64,000 nt of DNA. Origin: a virus. The number at the start of each line of letters is the position of its first letter. The first letter of the stretch is position 1. Both the position numbers and the translations under genes were made by a program. The stretch is taken from positions 62,001 to 126,000 of IMG/VR virus record IMGVR_UViG_3300024239_000015; one strand, 5' to 3'. The notes beneath the pieces are model-generated. The model made no database searches. It was not told where the DNA came from and was given only the letters and a program-made list of their open reading frames with translations. Positions 32,821 through 40,962 of this stretch are shown here, piece after piece.

Positions 32821-34800
32821 ATGGAATTCAAACGCGACGCGAATTGGGTGCGTCAATCTTTTCTTTTGCCTCGTCGGGGGATAGATGCGGTAGACGCAGT
32901 ACGTCGTACGTATTCAAACGGCTATCGGAAGTTCACAGACACGACACTCGGTGGGAACTTTGCGATTAACTCCCCGTATCAATTTACACCTTTTGCTGAC
33001 ATTCCAGAGAAACGAATCCACACGAACCTTTCTTTACCAATGGGCCGGTGGTACTCAGAGGTTATTGACGATAACAGTATTCACGTCCATTTACGGTTTG
33101 GTGTAGCCCAGTACAACAGCTGGACGAGTTTCTTTGGAAACTTCTACTCTCCTGAACTGTCACGCTTGGCGCGTACAGGACGAGGGACTGGGTTGTTCTA
33201 CACGTTAGGTAAACTAGCAGGCTACGTGGTAGCCTTACCTTTTATAGCGCCGATTCTGATTGGTCAGGTCATTAAGTTCTTAGTGAACAAACCCAGTACG
33301 AAGTTTTATTACTTAAAACCCACCATGCCTTTGTACTGGAACGCAGTGACGATGATCACGAACTACATGGCTGCAAATATGGGGTTTATCCAAGGCCAAG
33401 GCTTTGAGGATTACCAGAAAGACTCTATAGGACTTACCGCCCAGGACATCGCTGATCGTAACTTTCTATTACCGGATACGTTCCGCGCGGACGGTGGAAT
33501 CGATATCTACCGGATTGCGACTAAAGCACAACGTTTAGCGGATCAACAAAACAAAGCACTCGCGAAGATGCGCGAAGAAGCGGGGAGCGTACAAGACTTA
33601 CGTGATCGTTTTGTGAAATACCAAAACACAGAACGAACGGACGTTCCTGAAGGAAACCGTCTGGCGGATTATCTGGATAAATACCTTGGAATGTCAAGTA
33701 CCGCACCCGAGGGGGATAAAGTCGTTGAGGTTCCCAACGACGCAGGTAAAGCAACTGAGGGGGTTCCCACCAAAGTCTTCACAGAACCCAGCGAAGATGT
33801 AAGCTCGTATTACGGAGACTTTGATCCAACCGGACAGAAAGGAAAAGAAGACCCAGGGCTTGTAGACTTCTTGATCGCAGAAGCGCGGGATGGTGCTCAG
33901 TTTATCACCTTCCGGGTTGCAGACCCTGGTGAAGTCGGTGAGAGTTTCTCCAGTACGGTGAAAGACTCCGATATCTCCGGTACGATCAACAGTATTTCTC
34001 AAGGTGCACGTAACTCACGCTTTACGTTTGCGAACGGTAACTTAGACGATGGCATTATCGCCACTACCGTCAAAGGGATTGTGGGAGCAGTTACTGACGT
34101 CGTGGCTGGCTTGGCAGACTCGTTAAGTATTTCCGGGTTAGCGTCATTGGCCGGTAATGCCATGGTAGACATTCCTAAACACTGGGATCAATCTACAGCA
34201 AACTTACCTAAAGCAACGTACACCATCGAGCTACGTACACCGTATGGAAACGACCTTTCACGATACCAAGACTTGTTAGTACCGTTAGCGTTCTTACTAG
34301 CAGGAGCACTACCGTTATCCGCAGGTCCAAGTTCGTTCACTTCTCCTTTCTTGTGTGAGCTGTTCTGTAAAGGCAGACATCAATTCAGATTAGGAATGAT
34401 TGACTCATTGGACATCCGTCGGGGGACGGGCAACTTAGGGTGGACACAAGACTCTAAACCGTTAGGGATTGACATTACGGTAAGTTTTGTGGATATGTCA
34501 AGTATCATCCACATGCCACTGACCACGATGTTTAAACCATGGGAGCCGTTCACACCAGGTGGTATACAGCGGATGTTTACTGCGGATGAATCTGCATTCT
34601 CGAACTACATGGCTGTACTGTGTAGCTTGGGCCTATCAGAACAAATCTACGCGTGGTCTGGTCGGTTAAAACGTAACTACTACCGTCAAGTACTGAACTA
34701 CAACAGTTGGTTCAACAAAGCGCACTTTGCGAACTGGGCCTTTGGAACCTTCCCAGGACAACTGATGTCACTCTTTGCTGAGAACACCAACCGTCCGTAA
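32821..34800 (+). CDS. Virion structural protein, probably tail/baseplate, 659 aa
   Basis: ATG 32821 begins MEFKRDANWVRQS. A hydrophobic stretch near residue 135 (LAGYVVALPFIAPILIGQV) and a second near 490 (PLAFLLAGALPLSAG) are embedded in a soluble, beta-rich protein. It follows the transglycosylase tail protein on the same strand, as gp182 follows gp181 in phiKZ. The structural role is inferred from order and size; no enzymatic motif is seen. Confidence 0.75.
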   Translation: MEFKRDANWVRQSFLLPRRGIDAVDAVRRTYSNGYRKFTDTTLGGNFAINSPYQFTPFADIPEKRIHTNLSLPMGRWYSEVIDDNSIHVHLRFGVAQYNSWTSFFGNFYSPELSRLARTGRGTGLFYTLGKLAGYVVALPFIAPILIGQVIKFLVNKPSTKFYYLKPTMPLYWNAVTMITNYMAANMGFIQGQGFEDYQKDSIGLTAQDIADRNFLLPDTFRADGGIDIYRIATKAQRLADQQNKALAKMREEAGSVQDLRDRFVKYQNTERTDVPEGNRLADYLDKYLGMSSTAPEGDKVVEVPNDAGKATEGVPTKVFTEPSEDVSSYYGDFDPTGQKGKEDPGLVDFLIAEARDGAQFITFRVADPGEVGESFSSTVKDSDISGTINSISQGARNSRFTFANGNLDDGIIATTVKGIVGAVTDVVAGLADSLSISGLASLAGNAMVDIPKHWDQSTANLPKATYTIELRTPYGNDLSRYQDLLVPLAFLLAGALPLSAGPSSFTSPFLCELFCKGRHQFRLGMIDSLDIRRGTGNLGWTQDSKPLGIDITVSFVDMSSIIHMPLTTMFKPWEPFTPGGIQRMFTADESAFSNYMAVLCSLGLSEQIYAWSGRLKRNYYRQVLNYNSWFNKAHFANWAFGTFPGQLMSLFAENTNRP

Positions 34801-34811
34801 ACCAAAAAAAG

Positions 34812-34836
34812 AGAGAGAGGGGACTCCCCTCTCTCT
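34812..34836. terminator. Convergent terminator hairpin
   Basis: AGAGAGAGGGG pairs with CCCCTCTCTCT around a 3-base loop. On the minus strand it is followed by TTTTTTTGG; on the plus strand by TATGC (34836-34840). It serves both the plus gene ending at 34800 and the minus gene ending at 34835. Confidence 0.85.
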
Positions 34837-35239
34837 ATGCTCGCTGACGCACCACAGCAATGTACTGACGGTTGTCGAGCAAACACCCTACTGGGTTTTG
34901 ATTACACAAAAGAGAGTACCCTTCTGAGAAAGGCTGCCACGGGTAGTCGTCTACCGTAATAGGACGGAAGTCGAAATGCCCAATCAGTGCGGTAGTCAGT
35001 GTCTCCACGTACCCTCTATACCACAATAAGAATTTCTTACGATCGAACTCTGCGGAGTGCGGTAGTAAACGCCAGTACTCTTGGTAGTCGTACGGGTATC
35101 TCAGAATCACCAAGTAACCACCGGGGGTTTTGAGTGCCGCGTTGGTAATGTATTCAAATGTCGCTACGTGTAGCTCACCACACGAGATCTTTAGGCTCTG
35201 TGTGGGCGTTGATAGCTTTTCTATGCTAAAATCGCTCAT
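34835..35239 (-). CDS. Hypothetical protein, 134 aa
   Basis: The start MSDFSIEKLS lies 25 bases downstream of TATGC and a hairpin. The product is a soluble alpha/beta protein with aromatic-rich stretches (YPYDYQEYWRLL). It stands between virion-type genes, but no function can be assigned. Confidence 0.75.
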   Translation of the reverse strand: MSDFSIEKLSTPTQSLKISCGELHVATFEYITNAALKTPGGYLVILRYPYDYQEYWRLLPHSAEFDRKKFLLWYRGYVETLTTALIGHFDFRPITVDDYPWQPFSEGYSLLCNQNPVGCLLDNRQYIAVVRQRA

Positions 35240-35268
35240 AGGCTCTCCTGTTGCGTTTAAACGGCATA

Positions 35269-35288
35269 CAGGGAGCCGAAGCCCCCTG
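35269..35288 (-). terminator. Hairpin followed by TATGCC
   Basis: CAGGGGGC and GCTCCCTG pair with one mismatch around a UUCG loop on the minus strand. TATGCC (35268-35263) follows at once. Confidence 0.7.
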
Positions 35289-35290
35289 TG

Positions 35291-36367
35291 CTACCGTGTC
35301 AACCCCCATTGGACTAACTGAGGGTAGAATTTCTTTCCTAAAATTTGAATGTCTTGCAGGGTGTAGCTCTTTGCACAAAGGACTGGGACTAAGTACTCAG
35401 GGTCTAACCCGTTGAGCGCAGGTGTGGTGTGTGACAACAACACAATACTGGCGTCACGAGAGATCCTAGAGAAAGGAGCTAACGCAGGAACGTCCACACC
35501 GTTTCGTTTAGTCAGCGTCCACGTGGGTTGCACCAACCCTAACGTCTCCACCAAGTACGCTTTGAGTGCAGCGTAGTCGGCAGGTTTCGTACGAGGAGGA
35601 AACCGATACCCAGCCAGTAGAAACATCACCGCGTCAGGCATTTTAGCGATGACTGCTTCTGCGCCAATGTACTCTATTACTTTTCGTAAAGATGCTAAGT
35701 CGCAGCGAAGAACAATCGATTGCAGAGAAGCAATCAAACGTTGCTTTGCGAGCTCTTTGTCTTTGACTTGGTTCATGATCTCATCGATGGCGTCTGGTAC
35801 GCCCAGCTCTAACGCTTCGGTCAGTAATGCACCGAAGGCAGAGTCTTTTGCGATGTCACTGACCACACCACCTAAGGCGTCATTCCCAGTCAATCGCGCT
35901 AAGGCTTTAAACACCCCCATGGCATTGTCGGTACGTGCAGTATCCCACACGCTGTACGTCTGCCCTGCTTTGTTAACAAGTTCCCCTACGCCAGGAAACC
36001 CAGCCAACTTTAACGCGCTACTGATCGCGTCTGACTTGACTTTTGCACTGACCGATTCAATCCCACCGATACTCGTACCTAGACTCCGGTCAAAGACGCG
36101 TAACGCTTCAGAGGTGTTTAACCCCACACCGTTCTCGCCAATCTTCACCATCCGACTTAAGTCTTTAAGGTTCAGATCACTCGTAGAGAATCCCGCTTTG
36201 GCTTTATCCAGTAAACTACTACTGGCATCCCCCGTCGTGGTTTTGATCTTCGAGAGCGTCTCCTGTGGGGTGACGCCAGAGGGGTCTACTGTCAGTAATG
36301 AGTCGTCTGGTCCACTTTGGAAAAAACCACCCAACACTCCTTGGATGGCTGTACTTAGATCTGCCAT
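35291..36367 (-). CDS. Virion-type structural protein, 358 aa
   Basis: ATG 36367 (MADLSTAIQG) is chosen because the in-frame start at 36403 lies inside the upstream gene. The N-terminal 200 residues are alanine/glycine-rich and helical with repeated small hydrophobics, and the C-terminus is more globular. This composition is common in tail or baseplate proteins of large myophages, so the structural role is an inference. Confidence 0.65.
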   Translation of the reverse strand: MADLSTAIQGVLGGFFQSGPDDSLLTVDPSGVTPQETLSKIKTTTGDASSSLLDKAKAGFSTSDLNLKDLSRMVKIGENGVGLNTSEALRVFDRSLGTSIGGIESVSAKVKSDAISSALKLAGFPGVGELVNKAGQTYSVWDTARTDNAMGVFKALARLTGNDALGGVVSDIAKDSAFGALLTEALELGVPDAIDEIMNQVKDKELAKQRLIASLQSIVLRCDLASLRKVIEYIGAEAVIAKMPDAVMFLLAGYRFPPRTKPADYAALKAYLVETLGLVQPTWTLTKRNGVDVPALAPFSRISRDASIVLLSHTTPALNGLDPEYLVPVLCAKSYTLQDIQILGKKFYPQLVQWGLTR

Positions 36368-36395
36368 ACGTACCGTACCTTTGTGGCTAAATTGT

Positions 36396-37079
36396 CTATA
36401 CAATCACTCCCGTGGCTTGTCCTAGCTGTTCCAGCTGCTCTTGCCATTGTTGACTTTGCTGTAAAGACGCTAACCCTTCAATCCGTACTGAGTACAACCC
36501 TTTGGTGTAGGGTTTGTTCTCTTGTCCTGCTCCTAAGAGCGCATCGACTTCCGTGGCATTTAACCGAAGTCTCGACACCACGTCATCCAAGTCTTGGGTG
36601 ATATACGTATCTTTAGTAGACAGTGACGTAACGTAGTAGTCAATCACAGGCCCTCTGTGTTTTGGAACGTACGCAGGTTCTTCTCGCACAGTTTCTGTTC
36701 CATACCCTCCGCCGAAGTCTTTAAACTCCAACGAGTGACTGGTCCACTTTTTCTCCCCGTGTCTGCGGATCTCTAACGTAATCCGCATATCCACTACTTT
36801 GTGTAAGAGCAAGATCTTCTCTAACGTCTTCCACGTCATGTCGTTTCTTGCAATCGCTTTCGTGAGGTTTCCCTGTGCGCTGGAGCGATCCTTAGTGGTT
36901 TGGTTAATCCCGACGACAGGATTGCTTAAGTAGTCTCTCATGTAGTTGAAATACACGGAGGGAGTTGTCCCTAAGTCTAACATAAGCTTACGAGCTAATT
37001 TTGCAAGTACTCCTTTTGCAGCACGCATGCCTTTATCGGAGCTTTGTAAGAGCGGGTTGATATTCGAGTCTTTTGACAT
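36396..37079 (-). CDS. Virion-type protein, 227 aa
   Basis: AAGGAAGG precedes ATG 37079. The N-terminus is helical and basic (KGVLAKLARKLMLDLG), then YMRDYLSNPVVGINQTTKDRSS, and the C-terminus is glutamine-rich. It is adjacent to the 358-residue gene and is probably in the same structural group. No specific family recognised. Confidence 0.7.
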   Translation of the reverse strand: MSKDSNINPLLQSSDKGMRAAKGVLAKLARKLMLDLGTTPSVYFNYMRDYLSNPVVGINQTTKDRSSAQGNLTKAIARNDMTWKTLEKILLLHKVVDMRITLEIRRHGEKKWTSHSLEFKDFGGGYGTETVREEPAYVPKHRGPVIDYYVTSLSTKDTYITQDLDDVVSRLRLNATEVDALLGAGQENKPYTKGLYSVRIEGLASLQQSQQWQEQLEQLGQATGVIV

Positions 37080-37106
37080 TGTACCTTCCTTCTTCAGATT
37101 CTTATT

Positions 37107-37580
37107 TTAAGTGCGGTACACGATGCAATCGATGTACTGTTTTAAGTCTTGCCAGAGTACAGCGCCTGCACGGAACGTGTACTCGTCTTCGTTCGGTAAG
37201 TGACGGAAGATCTCTTCGAGTAACACACAGAGTGTCCGGTGTGCGTCAGTTCGATTCAGTAAGACGCGTCCTGCACAGAAATATTGATACATACTTTTCT
37301 CTGTTAAAGCGCTGTCTAACGTGAGCATTGGAACGAATCGTTCTGGGTTACGTTCTAACCACAGACGGTATCGATCGAGTTCTTCCAAGAGTTGTGTAAT
37401 ATCTAACGTGCGTGTAATGAGCATAATACCACGACACGCGTCGTGGTTCTCATTGACAGGGAAGTCTTTGTATAGAGCAAGCCATTGACGCATCCCTTGA
37501 AGAGAGTAGCGTTTGTACGGCTCGTTGAGAAACTCGGTAAGCTTGCGCTTGTACCACCAGCGTTTAGCGGCCTGAATCAT
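37107..37580 (-). CDS. Hypothetical basic helical protein, 157 aa
   Basis: ATG 37580 (MIQAAKRWWYKRK) follows GGAAACTAT. An earlier in-frame start would cross the divergent promoter region. The protein is helical with Trp/Tyr/Arg-rich segments (RWWYKRKL, RYSLQGMRQWLALY). No known family. Confidence 0.7.
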   Translation of the reverse strand: MIQAAKRWWYKRKLTEFLNEPYKRYSLQGMRQWLALYKDFPVNENHDACRGIMLITRTLDITQLLEELDRYRLWLERNPERFVPMLTLDSALTEKSMYQYFCAGRVLLNRTDAHRTLCVLLEEIFRHLPNEDEYTFRAGAVLWQDLKQYIDCIVYRT

Positions 37581-37658
37581 ATAGTTTCCTATACTGTCGT
37601 TGTTATTGTCAAAACAATAATATATGTCTGTTTTTATTTCTGTTCGTGAGGTGTGGTT
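37581..37658. promoter_or_regulatory. AT-rich divergent control region with palindrome
   Basis: Between two divergent genes lies TTATTGT-caaa-ACAATAA (37603-37620), a 7-bp perfect inverted repeat in AT-rich DNA, followed by TATATG (TATG at 37623-37626). It may be an operator or a hairpin near a phage promoter. The TATG matches the short late-promoter motif reported for phiKZ, but so short a match is weak evidence. Confidence 0.5.
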
Positions 37659-38105
37659 ATGAGTTCCACGATGATTCCACAAGACCCAGCTGCACTGCTG
37701 AAGTGGACCCGTGAGATGCGGGTGAAAGCGGTCAATAATATCGTTCCTGAAGGTCAGTTCCCTGACGACCCGAAAATGCTTCGAGTGATGGCGGGCTTTT
37801 TAGACGGAATCGACAAACAAGTCCAAACCACACAACGGATGGAGCAGGATAACCAGAACGCTCAAGCCGACCGTGAGATCGCTGCACAGTCCGCACGGAT
37901 CGTCGATCAGATTCGCCGTGAAGCCAAAGGGAACCCATTTGCTGCTGGCTCCGATTACGTCCCTGCTGGGGTGCGTTCAAAAGCTGAAGCCGATGAGTCA
38001 CAACTCCCAGAGATCGAGGTGGTGCCAGGGCAGATGGACATCACACCAGCGGCAATGACTCACGACGAGTTTATGGACCAGATGGAAGCGCAAAGAGAAG
38101 GGTGA
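37659..38105 (+). CDS. Hypothetical protein, 148 aa; possible small-terminase-like
   Basis: ATG 37659 follows TGAGGTGTGGTT. The protein is charged and helical (ALLKWTREMRVKAVNNI, then FLDGIDKQVQTTQRMEQDNQ), with an acidic C-terminal tail. The general pattern of basic helical start, LDG-x-D and coiled-coil middle recalls small terminase subunits of some large phages, but I cannot confirm it. It is a single plus-strand gene bounded by minus-strand genes. Confidence 0.7.
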   Translation: MSSTMIPQDPAALLKWTREMRVKAVNNIVPEGQFPDDPKMLRVMAGFLDGIDKQVQTTQRMEQDNQNAQADREIAAQSARIVDQIRREAKGNPFAAGSDYVPAGVRSKAEADESQLPEIEVVPGQMDITPAAMTHDEFMDQMEAQREG

Positions 38106-38119
38106 CCCCCCTTCTCTTT
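38092..38119. terminator. Convergent terminator containing both stop codons
   Basis: AAAGAGAAGGG pairs perfectly with CCCTTCTCTTT around a 6-base loop. The plus-strand TGA lies in the loop and the minus-strand TAA overlaps its edge. The plus strand continues into TATGCC (38119-38124). Confidence 0.8.
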
Positions 38120-38861
38120 ATGCCGTCTGAGAAGCCATCAGCAGTGAGAAGTGTTTTACGTCTTCAAACCGCCATGCTGCGTGCTCACAGAGCATCAACT
38201 CAAAACACCCCCAGATCTTGATTGACTCTCCGTACAGTTGCTCGTCTTCGTTGTTTGGATCTAACTGCACCGCTTGGGTGTTGTCACGTATCTTTGGAAC
38301 GATAAACGTCACGTGCTGTAGTTTCGTTGCATCCAACGCTTTGGGGTAGTGGAGTTTCAACCACTCTGCGTAGTCGTACAACACCACCACGTTGTAGTGC
38401 TGTAAAGCAATACAGACTGGATCGAGTTTCTGTGGGCTGTAGTTCACCACAGTGACTTTACGTACGTTTGGAAACAACACCTGAAGGATCTTCACGTACT
38501 CGTCTTTCTCGTCTTCTTGAAGCCGGTAAGGCCAGACGTTTAAGTCGATGTCGTAGATATACTCCCCAGCAGTTTGCTCACGTTTAGACGTTTCTAAACA
38601 GATCTCCTCAAACAAGAAATCTGCAAACGCTGTAGGACCACTTGCTTGTAAAGTTTGGACGTTTCGTGCTTGGTACGCCGCACGGTAGTCTTCTTTACGA
38701 AACGTACGACTTTGAAACTCGTCATTGTCACGAATGAAATACGTCGTACGCAGTAGCCGCCCTGCGGTTTCAGGACAGAGTAAAGACACCGTAGCGATGC
38801 GTGTGTCTAAAAGCGCATCGATCGGAATCAAGTACCGACTTTCTGAGGTAGGGTTTAACAT
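38118..38861 (-). CDS. Hypothetical protein, 247 aa
   Basis: GGAGACGTGAT precedes ATG 38861, which is coupled to the upstream TGA. The product is a mixed alpha/beta protein with repeated hydrophobic strands (VRKVTVVNYS, YNVVVLYDYAEWL) that could form a Rossmann-like core. No motif establishes a function. Confidence 0.75.
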   Translation of the reverse strand: MLNPTSESRYLIPIDALLDTRIATVSLLCPETAGRLLRTTYFIRDNDEFQSRTFRKEDYRAAYQARNVQTLQASGPTAFADFLFEEICLETSKREQTAGEYIYDIDLNVWPYRLQEDEKDEYVKILQVLFPNVRKVTVVNYSPQKLDPVCIALQHYNVVVLYDYAEWLKLHYPKALDATKLQHVTFIVPKIRDNTQAVQLDPNNEDEQLYGESIKIWGCFELMLCEHAAWRFEDVKHFSLLMASQTA

Positions 38862-38862
38862 A

Positions 38863-39387
38863 TCACGTCTCCATCAAGTCATCGGTAAAGACCACACGTG
38901 GACCTAACGACAAAGCACACAACGTCAACGCCCATGGGTTTTGTGCAAAGAGCTCAGTCAAGTACTCCCGTGACGGTAAGGAGCTTAACGTCCCTTGATC
39001 CAACACGCCACCTGTAGGTTCACCTGCACTGCGGCTATGTGGAGCTAAGCCTGCAACAAAGTGGGCTTGTAGTGTATTCCACTGAACATCAGAGATCTCT
39101 AACTGGATACGCGATTGTGCGTGGAGTTTAAACACCCAGTCCCACGCGTCTTGGTCGTTGATCTTCCTTACGACCAACTGGAAGTGGTCTTTGTGTAACA
39201 CCGTAGGAAGACTCCACACGCCTTGTATCCACTCGATACGTAACACGACGTCAGAGTCAACAGACTTACGTATCTCTGTTGGGCGAGTAGACCCTTCTGG
39301 TGGAGGCACAACGTCTAAGGTCTGCGCAGAGAGACTGGCGTTTCGTGCCACGGCTTTTAAGTATTCTGAAGCTAAACGTTCTGACAC
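38863..39387 (-). CDS. Hypothetical protein, 174 aa, GTG start
   Basis: GTG 39387 follows AGGAGTCTCCA and is the best start. The protein contains a tryptophan-rich centre (RIEWIQGVWSLP, DAWDWVFKLHAQ). It lies directly downstream of the RNA polymerase beta C-terminal gene. Not recognised. Confidence 0.7.
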   Translation of the reverse strand: MSERLASEYLKAVARNASLSAQTLDVVPPPEGSTRPTEIRKSVDSDVVLRIEWIQGVWSLPTVLHKDHFQLVVRKINDQDAWDWVFKLHAQSRIQLEISDVQWNTLQAHFVAGLAPHSRSAGEPTGGVLDQGTLSSLPSREYLTELFAQNPWALTLCALSLGPRVVFTDDLMET

Positions 39388-39396
39388 TGGAGACTC

Positions 39397-40110
39397 CTAC
39401 GAGTGAGGTAAGTTTGAACTTAAGTGCATACCTCGTAAGTACGCATTCAAACTTAAAGTGGATTTCACGTGCGTGTTTGCATCGAGGATAGGTTGCAAGC
39501 TTGCACCTCCACGTTCGATGATCTCACGCTCAAATGCGTTGAGTGCCTTCTGGTCACCCCCACGGACTTTGATCGCTTCGATGATTGTGTTCTCTAACCC
39601 TTGAGCGTAGAACACCTGGAGCTCTGTGTAGGTCATGGCTGAGCCTTTGGAGTCCCCAGTAGGCTGTCCAGTCAAGTCATCGATCACCGAGGTATCCGTT
39701 GGGATACTTTGCTTTCCATCTAACGTCTGTGCTTGACGACGTACCGCTAGTGGGAGTACAGGGTACTTGATGGGTGTTAAGTATCGCTGTCCAGTGGACT
39801 CATCAGTCGTCCACACACGTTGGTAGATAGGAACGTTAAGCTCATCAGCGAGTTTCAGTAAACCGTCCATGCGGATCTTCGAGTCTTTGAGGTTCGGTAC
39901 GAAGAATGGAAGGATAAACTCAGAGAGCACCGCAGTGGGGGTGTCTCTACCTCGTTCTATACTCGCTACCATGGCTTCAAATTTCTCTTCAGGAAGTTTA
40001 CGAAGCTCTTGAAGGTACGCGTTTAAGTTTTGCTCCCCTTGTTCGATCTTTGGGAAGTACTCTGCAAGGACCGCAATGAATTTCTCTCTACGCGCTTCGA
40101 AGTCTGTCAT
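39397..40110 (-). CDS. RNA polymerase beta subunit, C-terminal module, 237 aa
   Basis: The segment LTGQPTGDSKGSAMTYTELQ, followed by GLENTIIEAIKVRGGD and ending near LRGMHLSSNL, lines up with the E. coli beta C-terminus ([20 protein letters not shown], then AAYTLQEMLTVKSDD, ending near IRSLGINIEL). The 1368-residue beta gene stops just before this module. In phiKZ the virion polymerase beta is likewise split, with the C-terminal piece (gp149) encoded apart from gp178. It should assemble with 19684-23790 and beta'. ATG 40110 follows GAGAGAGG. Confidence 0.72.
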   Translation of the reverse strand: MTDFEARREKFIAVLAEYFPKIEQGEQNLNAYLQELRKLPEEKFEAMVASIERGRDTPTAVLSEFILPFFVPNLKDSKIRMDGLLKLADELNVPIYQRVWTTDESTGQRYLTPIKYPVLPLAVRRQAQTLDGKQSIPTDTSVIDDLTGQPTGDSKGSAMTYTELQVFYAQGLENTIIEAIKVRGGDQKALNAFEREIIERGGASLQPILDANTHVKSTLSLNAYLRGMHLSSNLPHS

Positions 40111-40609
40111 GGGAGCCTCTCTCTTTAAAGCCAGCTTTTAAACGTCTGGAATAGTACCGTTTTGGAGTCGTTTCGATCCGTACCGTCCGTACACGACGAC
40201 GCAGTTCAAAACAACGATCACGCATGTCTTTCGTGCCAGTGGATTGACCGTCCCAGAACACCAACACCACACCTACACGTTCTGCGAGTTGTTGGTTACG
40301 GATAAAGCCTGCCGCTTTACCGTGTTTGTCCCAGTCGGCGTCAATGGCTGTAAAGGTGTAGCCGTGATCTGCACAGTAGTCTTCGATCATGCTATCGATT
40401 CCAGGAGCACCGCCTGAGTAGAACTCAAAAGGACGTCCTGGGTAGAGCTCTTTGAGTTCGTTGACGTAATGGACGAATCGTTCACTGAAGAAATCGTAGT
40501 TGTCGTACTGACGACAGCCTACAACTGCAATACGTAGTGGGTCAATCCCTACGTCACTTAATGCGTGCAGACGTTCGGCGGCATCGAAATTGACTTCATC
40601 GTCTCTCAT
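40088..40609 (-). CDS. SLOG-fold (DUF2493-like) nucleotide-binding protein, 173 aa
   Basis: The pattern AVVGCRQYDN, then YSGGAPGIDSMIEDYC, DWDKHGKAAGFIRNQQ and VVFWDGQSTGTKDM is typical of the YspA/DUF2493 branch of SLOG proteins, thought to bind nucleotides or their derivatives. ATG 40609 overlaps the upstream TGA (ATGA). The last residues overlap the next gene by 23 bases. An extra A near 40136-40139 would give a shorter end (RRLKSWL) and a cleaner junction, but this is uncertain. Confidence 0.75.
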   Translation of the reverse strand: MRDDEVNFDAAERLHALSDVGIDPLRIAVVGCRQYDNYDFFSERFVHYVNELKELYPGRPFEFYSGGAPGIDSMIEDYCADHGYTFTAIDADWDKHGKAAGFIRNQQLAERVGVVLVFWDGQSTGTKDMRDRCFELRRRVRTVRIETTPKRYYSRRLKAGFKERGSHDRLRSA

Positions 40610-40899
40610 ACGCCGTCTCCGTAACTGCGTGCTATGATCCATAACACGTTTTCGGAGAACCGATCAAACCATTGTTCGAAGGTCACGTTGTGGATCAGTT
40701 CGATGCGGTAGACTAAAGAATCAGTGTCGCCAAACAACCGACACAGCTCAGAGGACAGCCACTGGTTGAGTTCACGGAGTTCTTTGTGGGGATCGCCCAG
40801 CGCGTGATCGCTGTGGTGGAAATTCTGCAGTAAAGCCGCTGAAAACTTCGGAGTCTTGGCTCCGAGTGCGGCAATGGTTTTATGCTTCATTGTTGCCAT
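40606..40899 (-). CDS. Hypothetical protein, 97 aa
   Basis: ATG 40899 follows AGGAATAATAATAAC. The protein is helical, with a His-rich stretch (FHHSDHALGDPH) and a hydrophobic C-terminal helix. It is coupled to the SLOG gene. Function unknown. Confidence 0.7.
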   Translation of the reverse strand: MATMKHKTIAALGAKTPKFSAALLQNFHHSDHALGDPHKELRELNQWLSSELCRLFGDTDSLVYRIELIHNVTFEQWFDRFSENVLWIIARSYGDGV

Positions 40900-40933
40900 G
40901 TTATTATTATTCCTAAAAAAGACGTACAGGAAG

Positions 40934-40951
40934 GAGGGAGCGCACTCCCTC
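40934..40951 (-). terminator. Hairpin after the RecA-like gene
   Basis: GAGGGAG pairs with CTCCCTC around a 4-base loop. It is followed on the minus strand by CTTCCTGTACG, without a long T-run. Confidence 0.6.
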
Positions 40952-40962
40952 GTTCACTGTCG

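Noticed and set aside
10264-35268. TATG next to hairpins taken simply as late promoters
   Set aside because: The motif also follows hairpins where no gene lies downstream on that strand, so promoter function alone does not fit.
35649-36425. Long plus-strand open frame of 258 codons
   Set aside because: It lies antisense to the 358-residue structural gene and has shadow-like composition.
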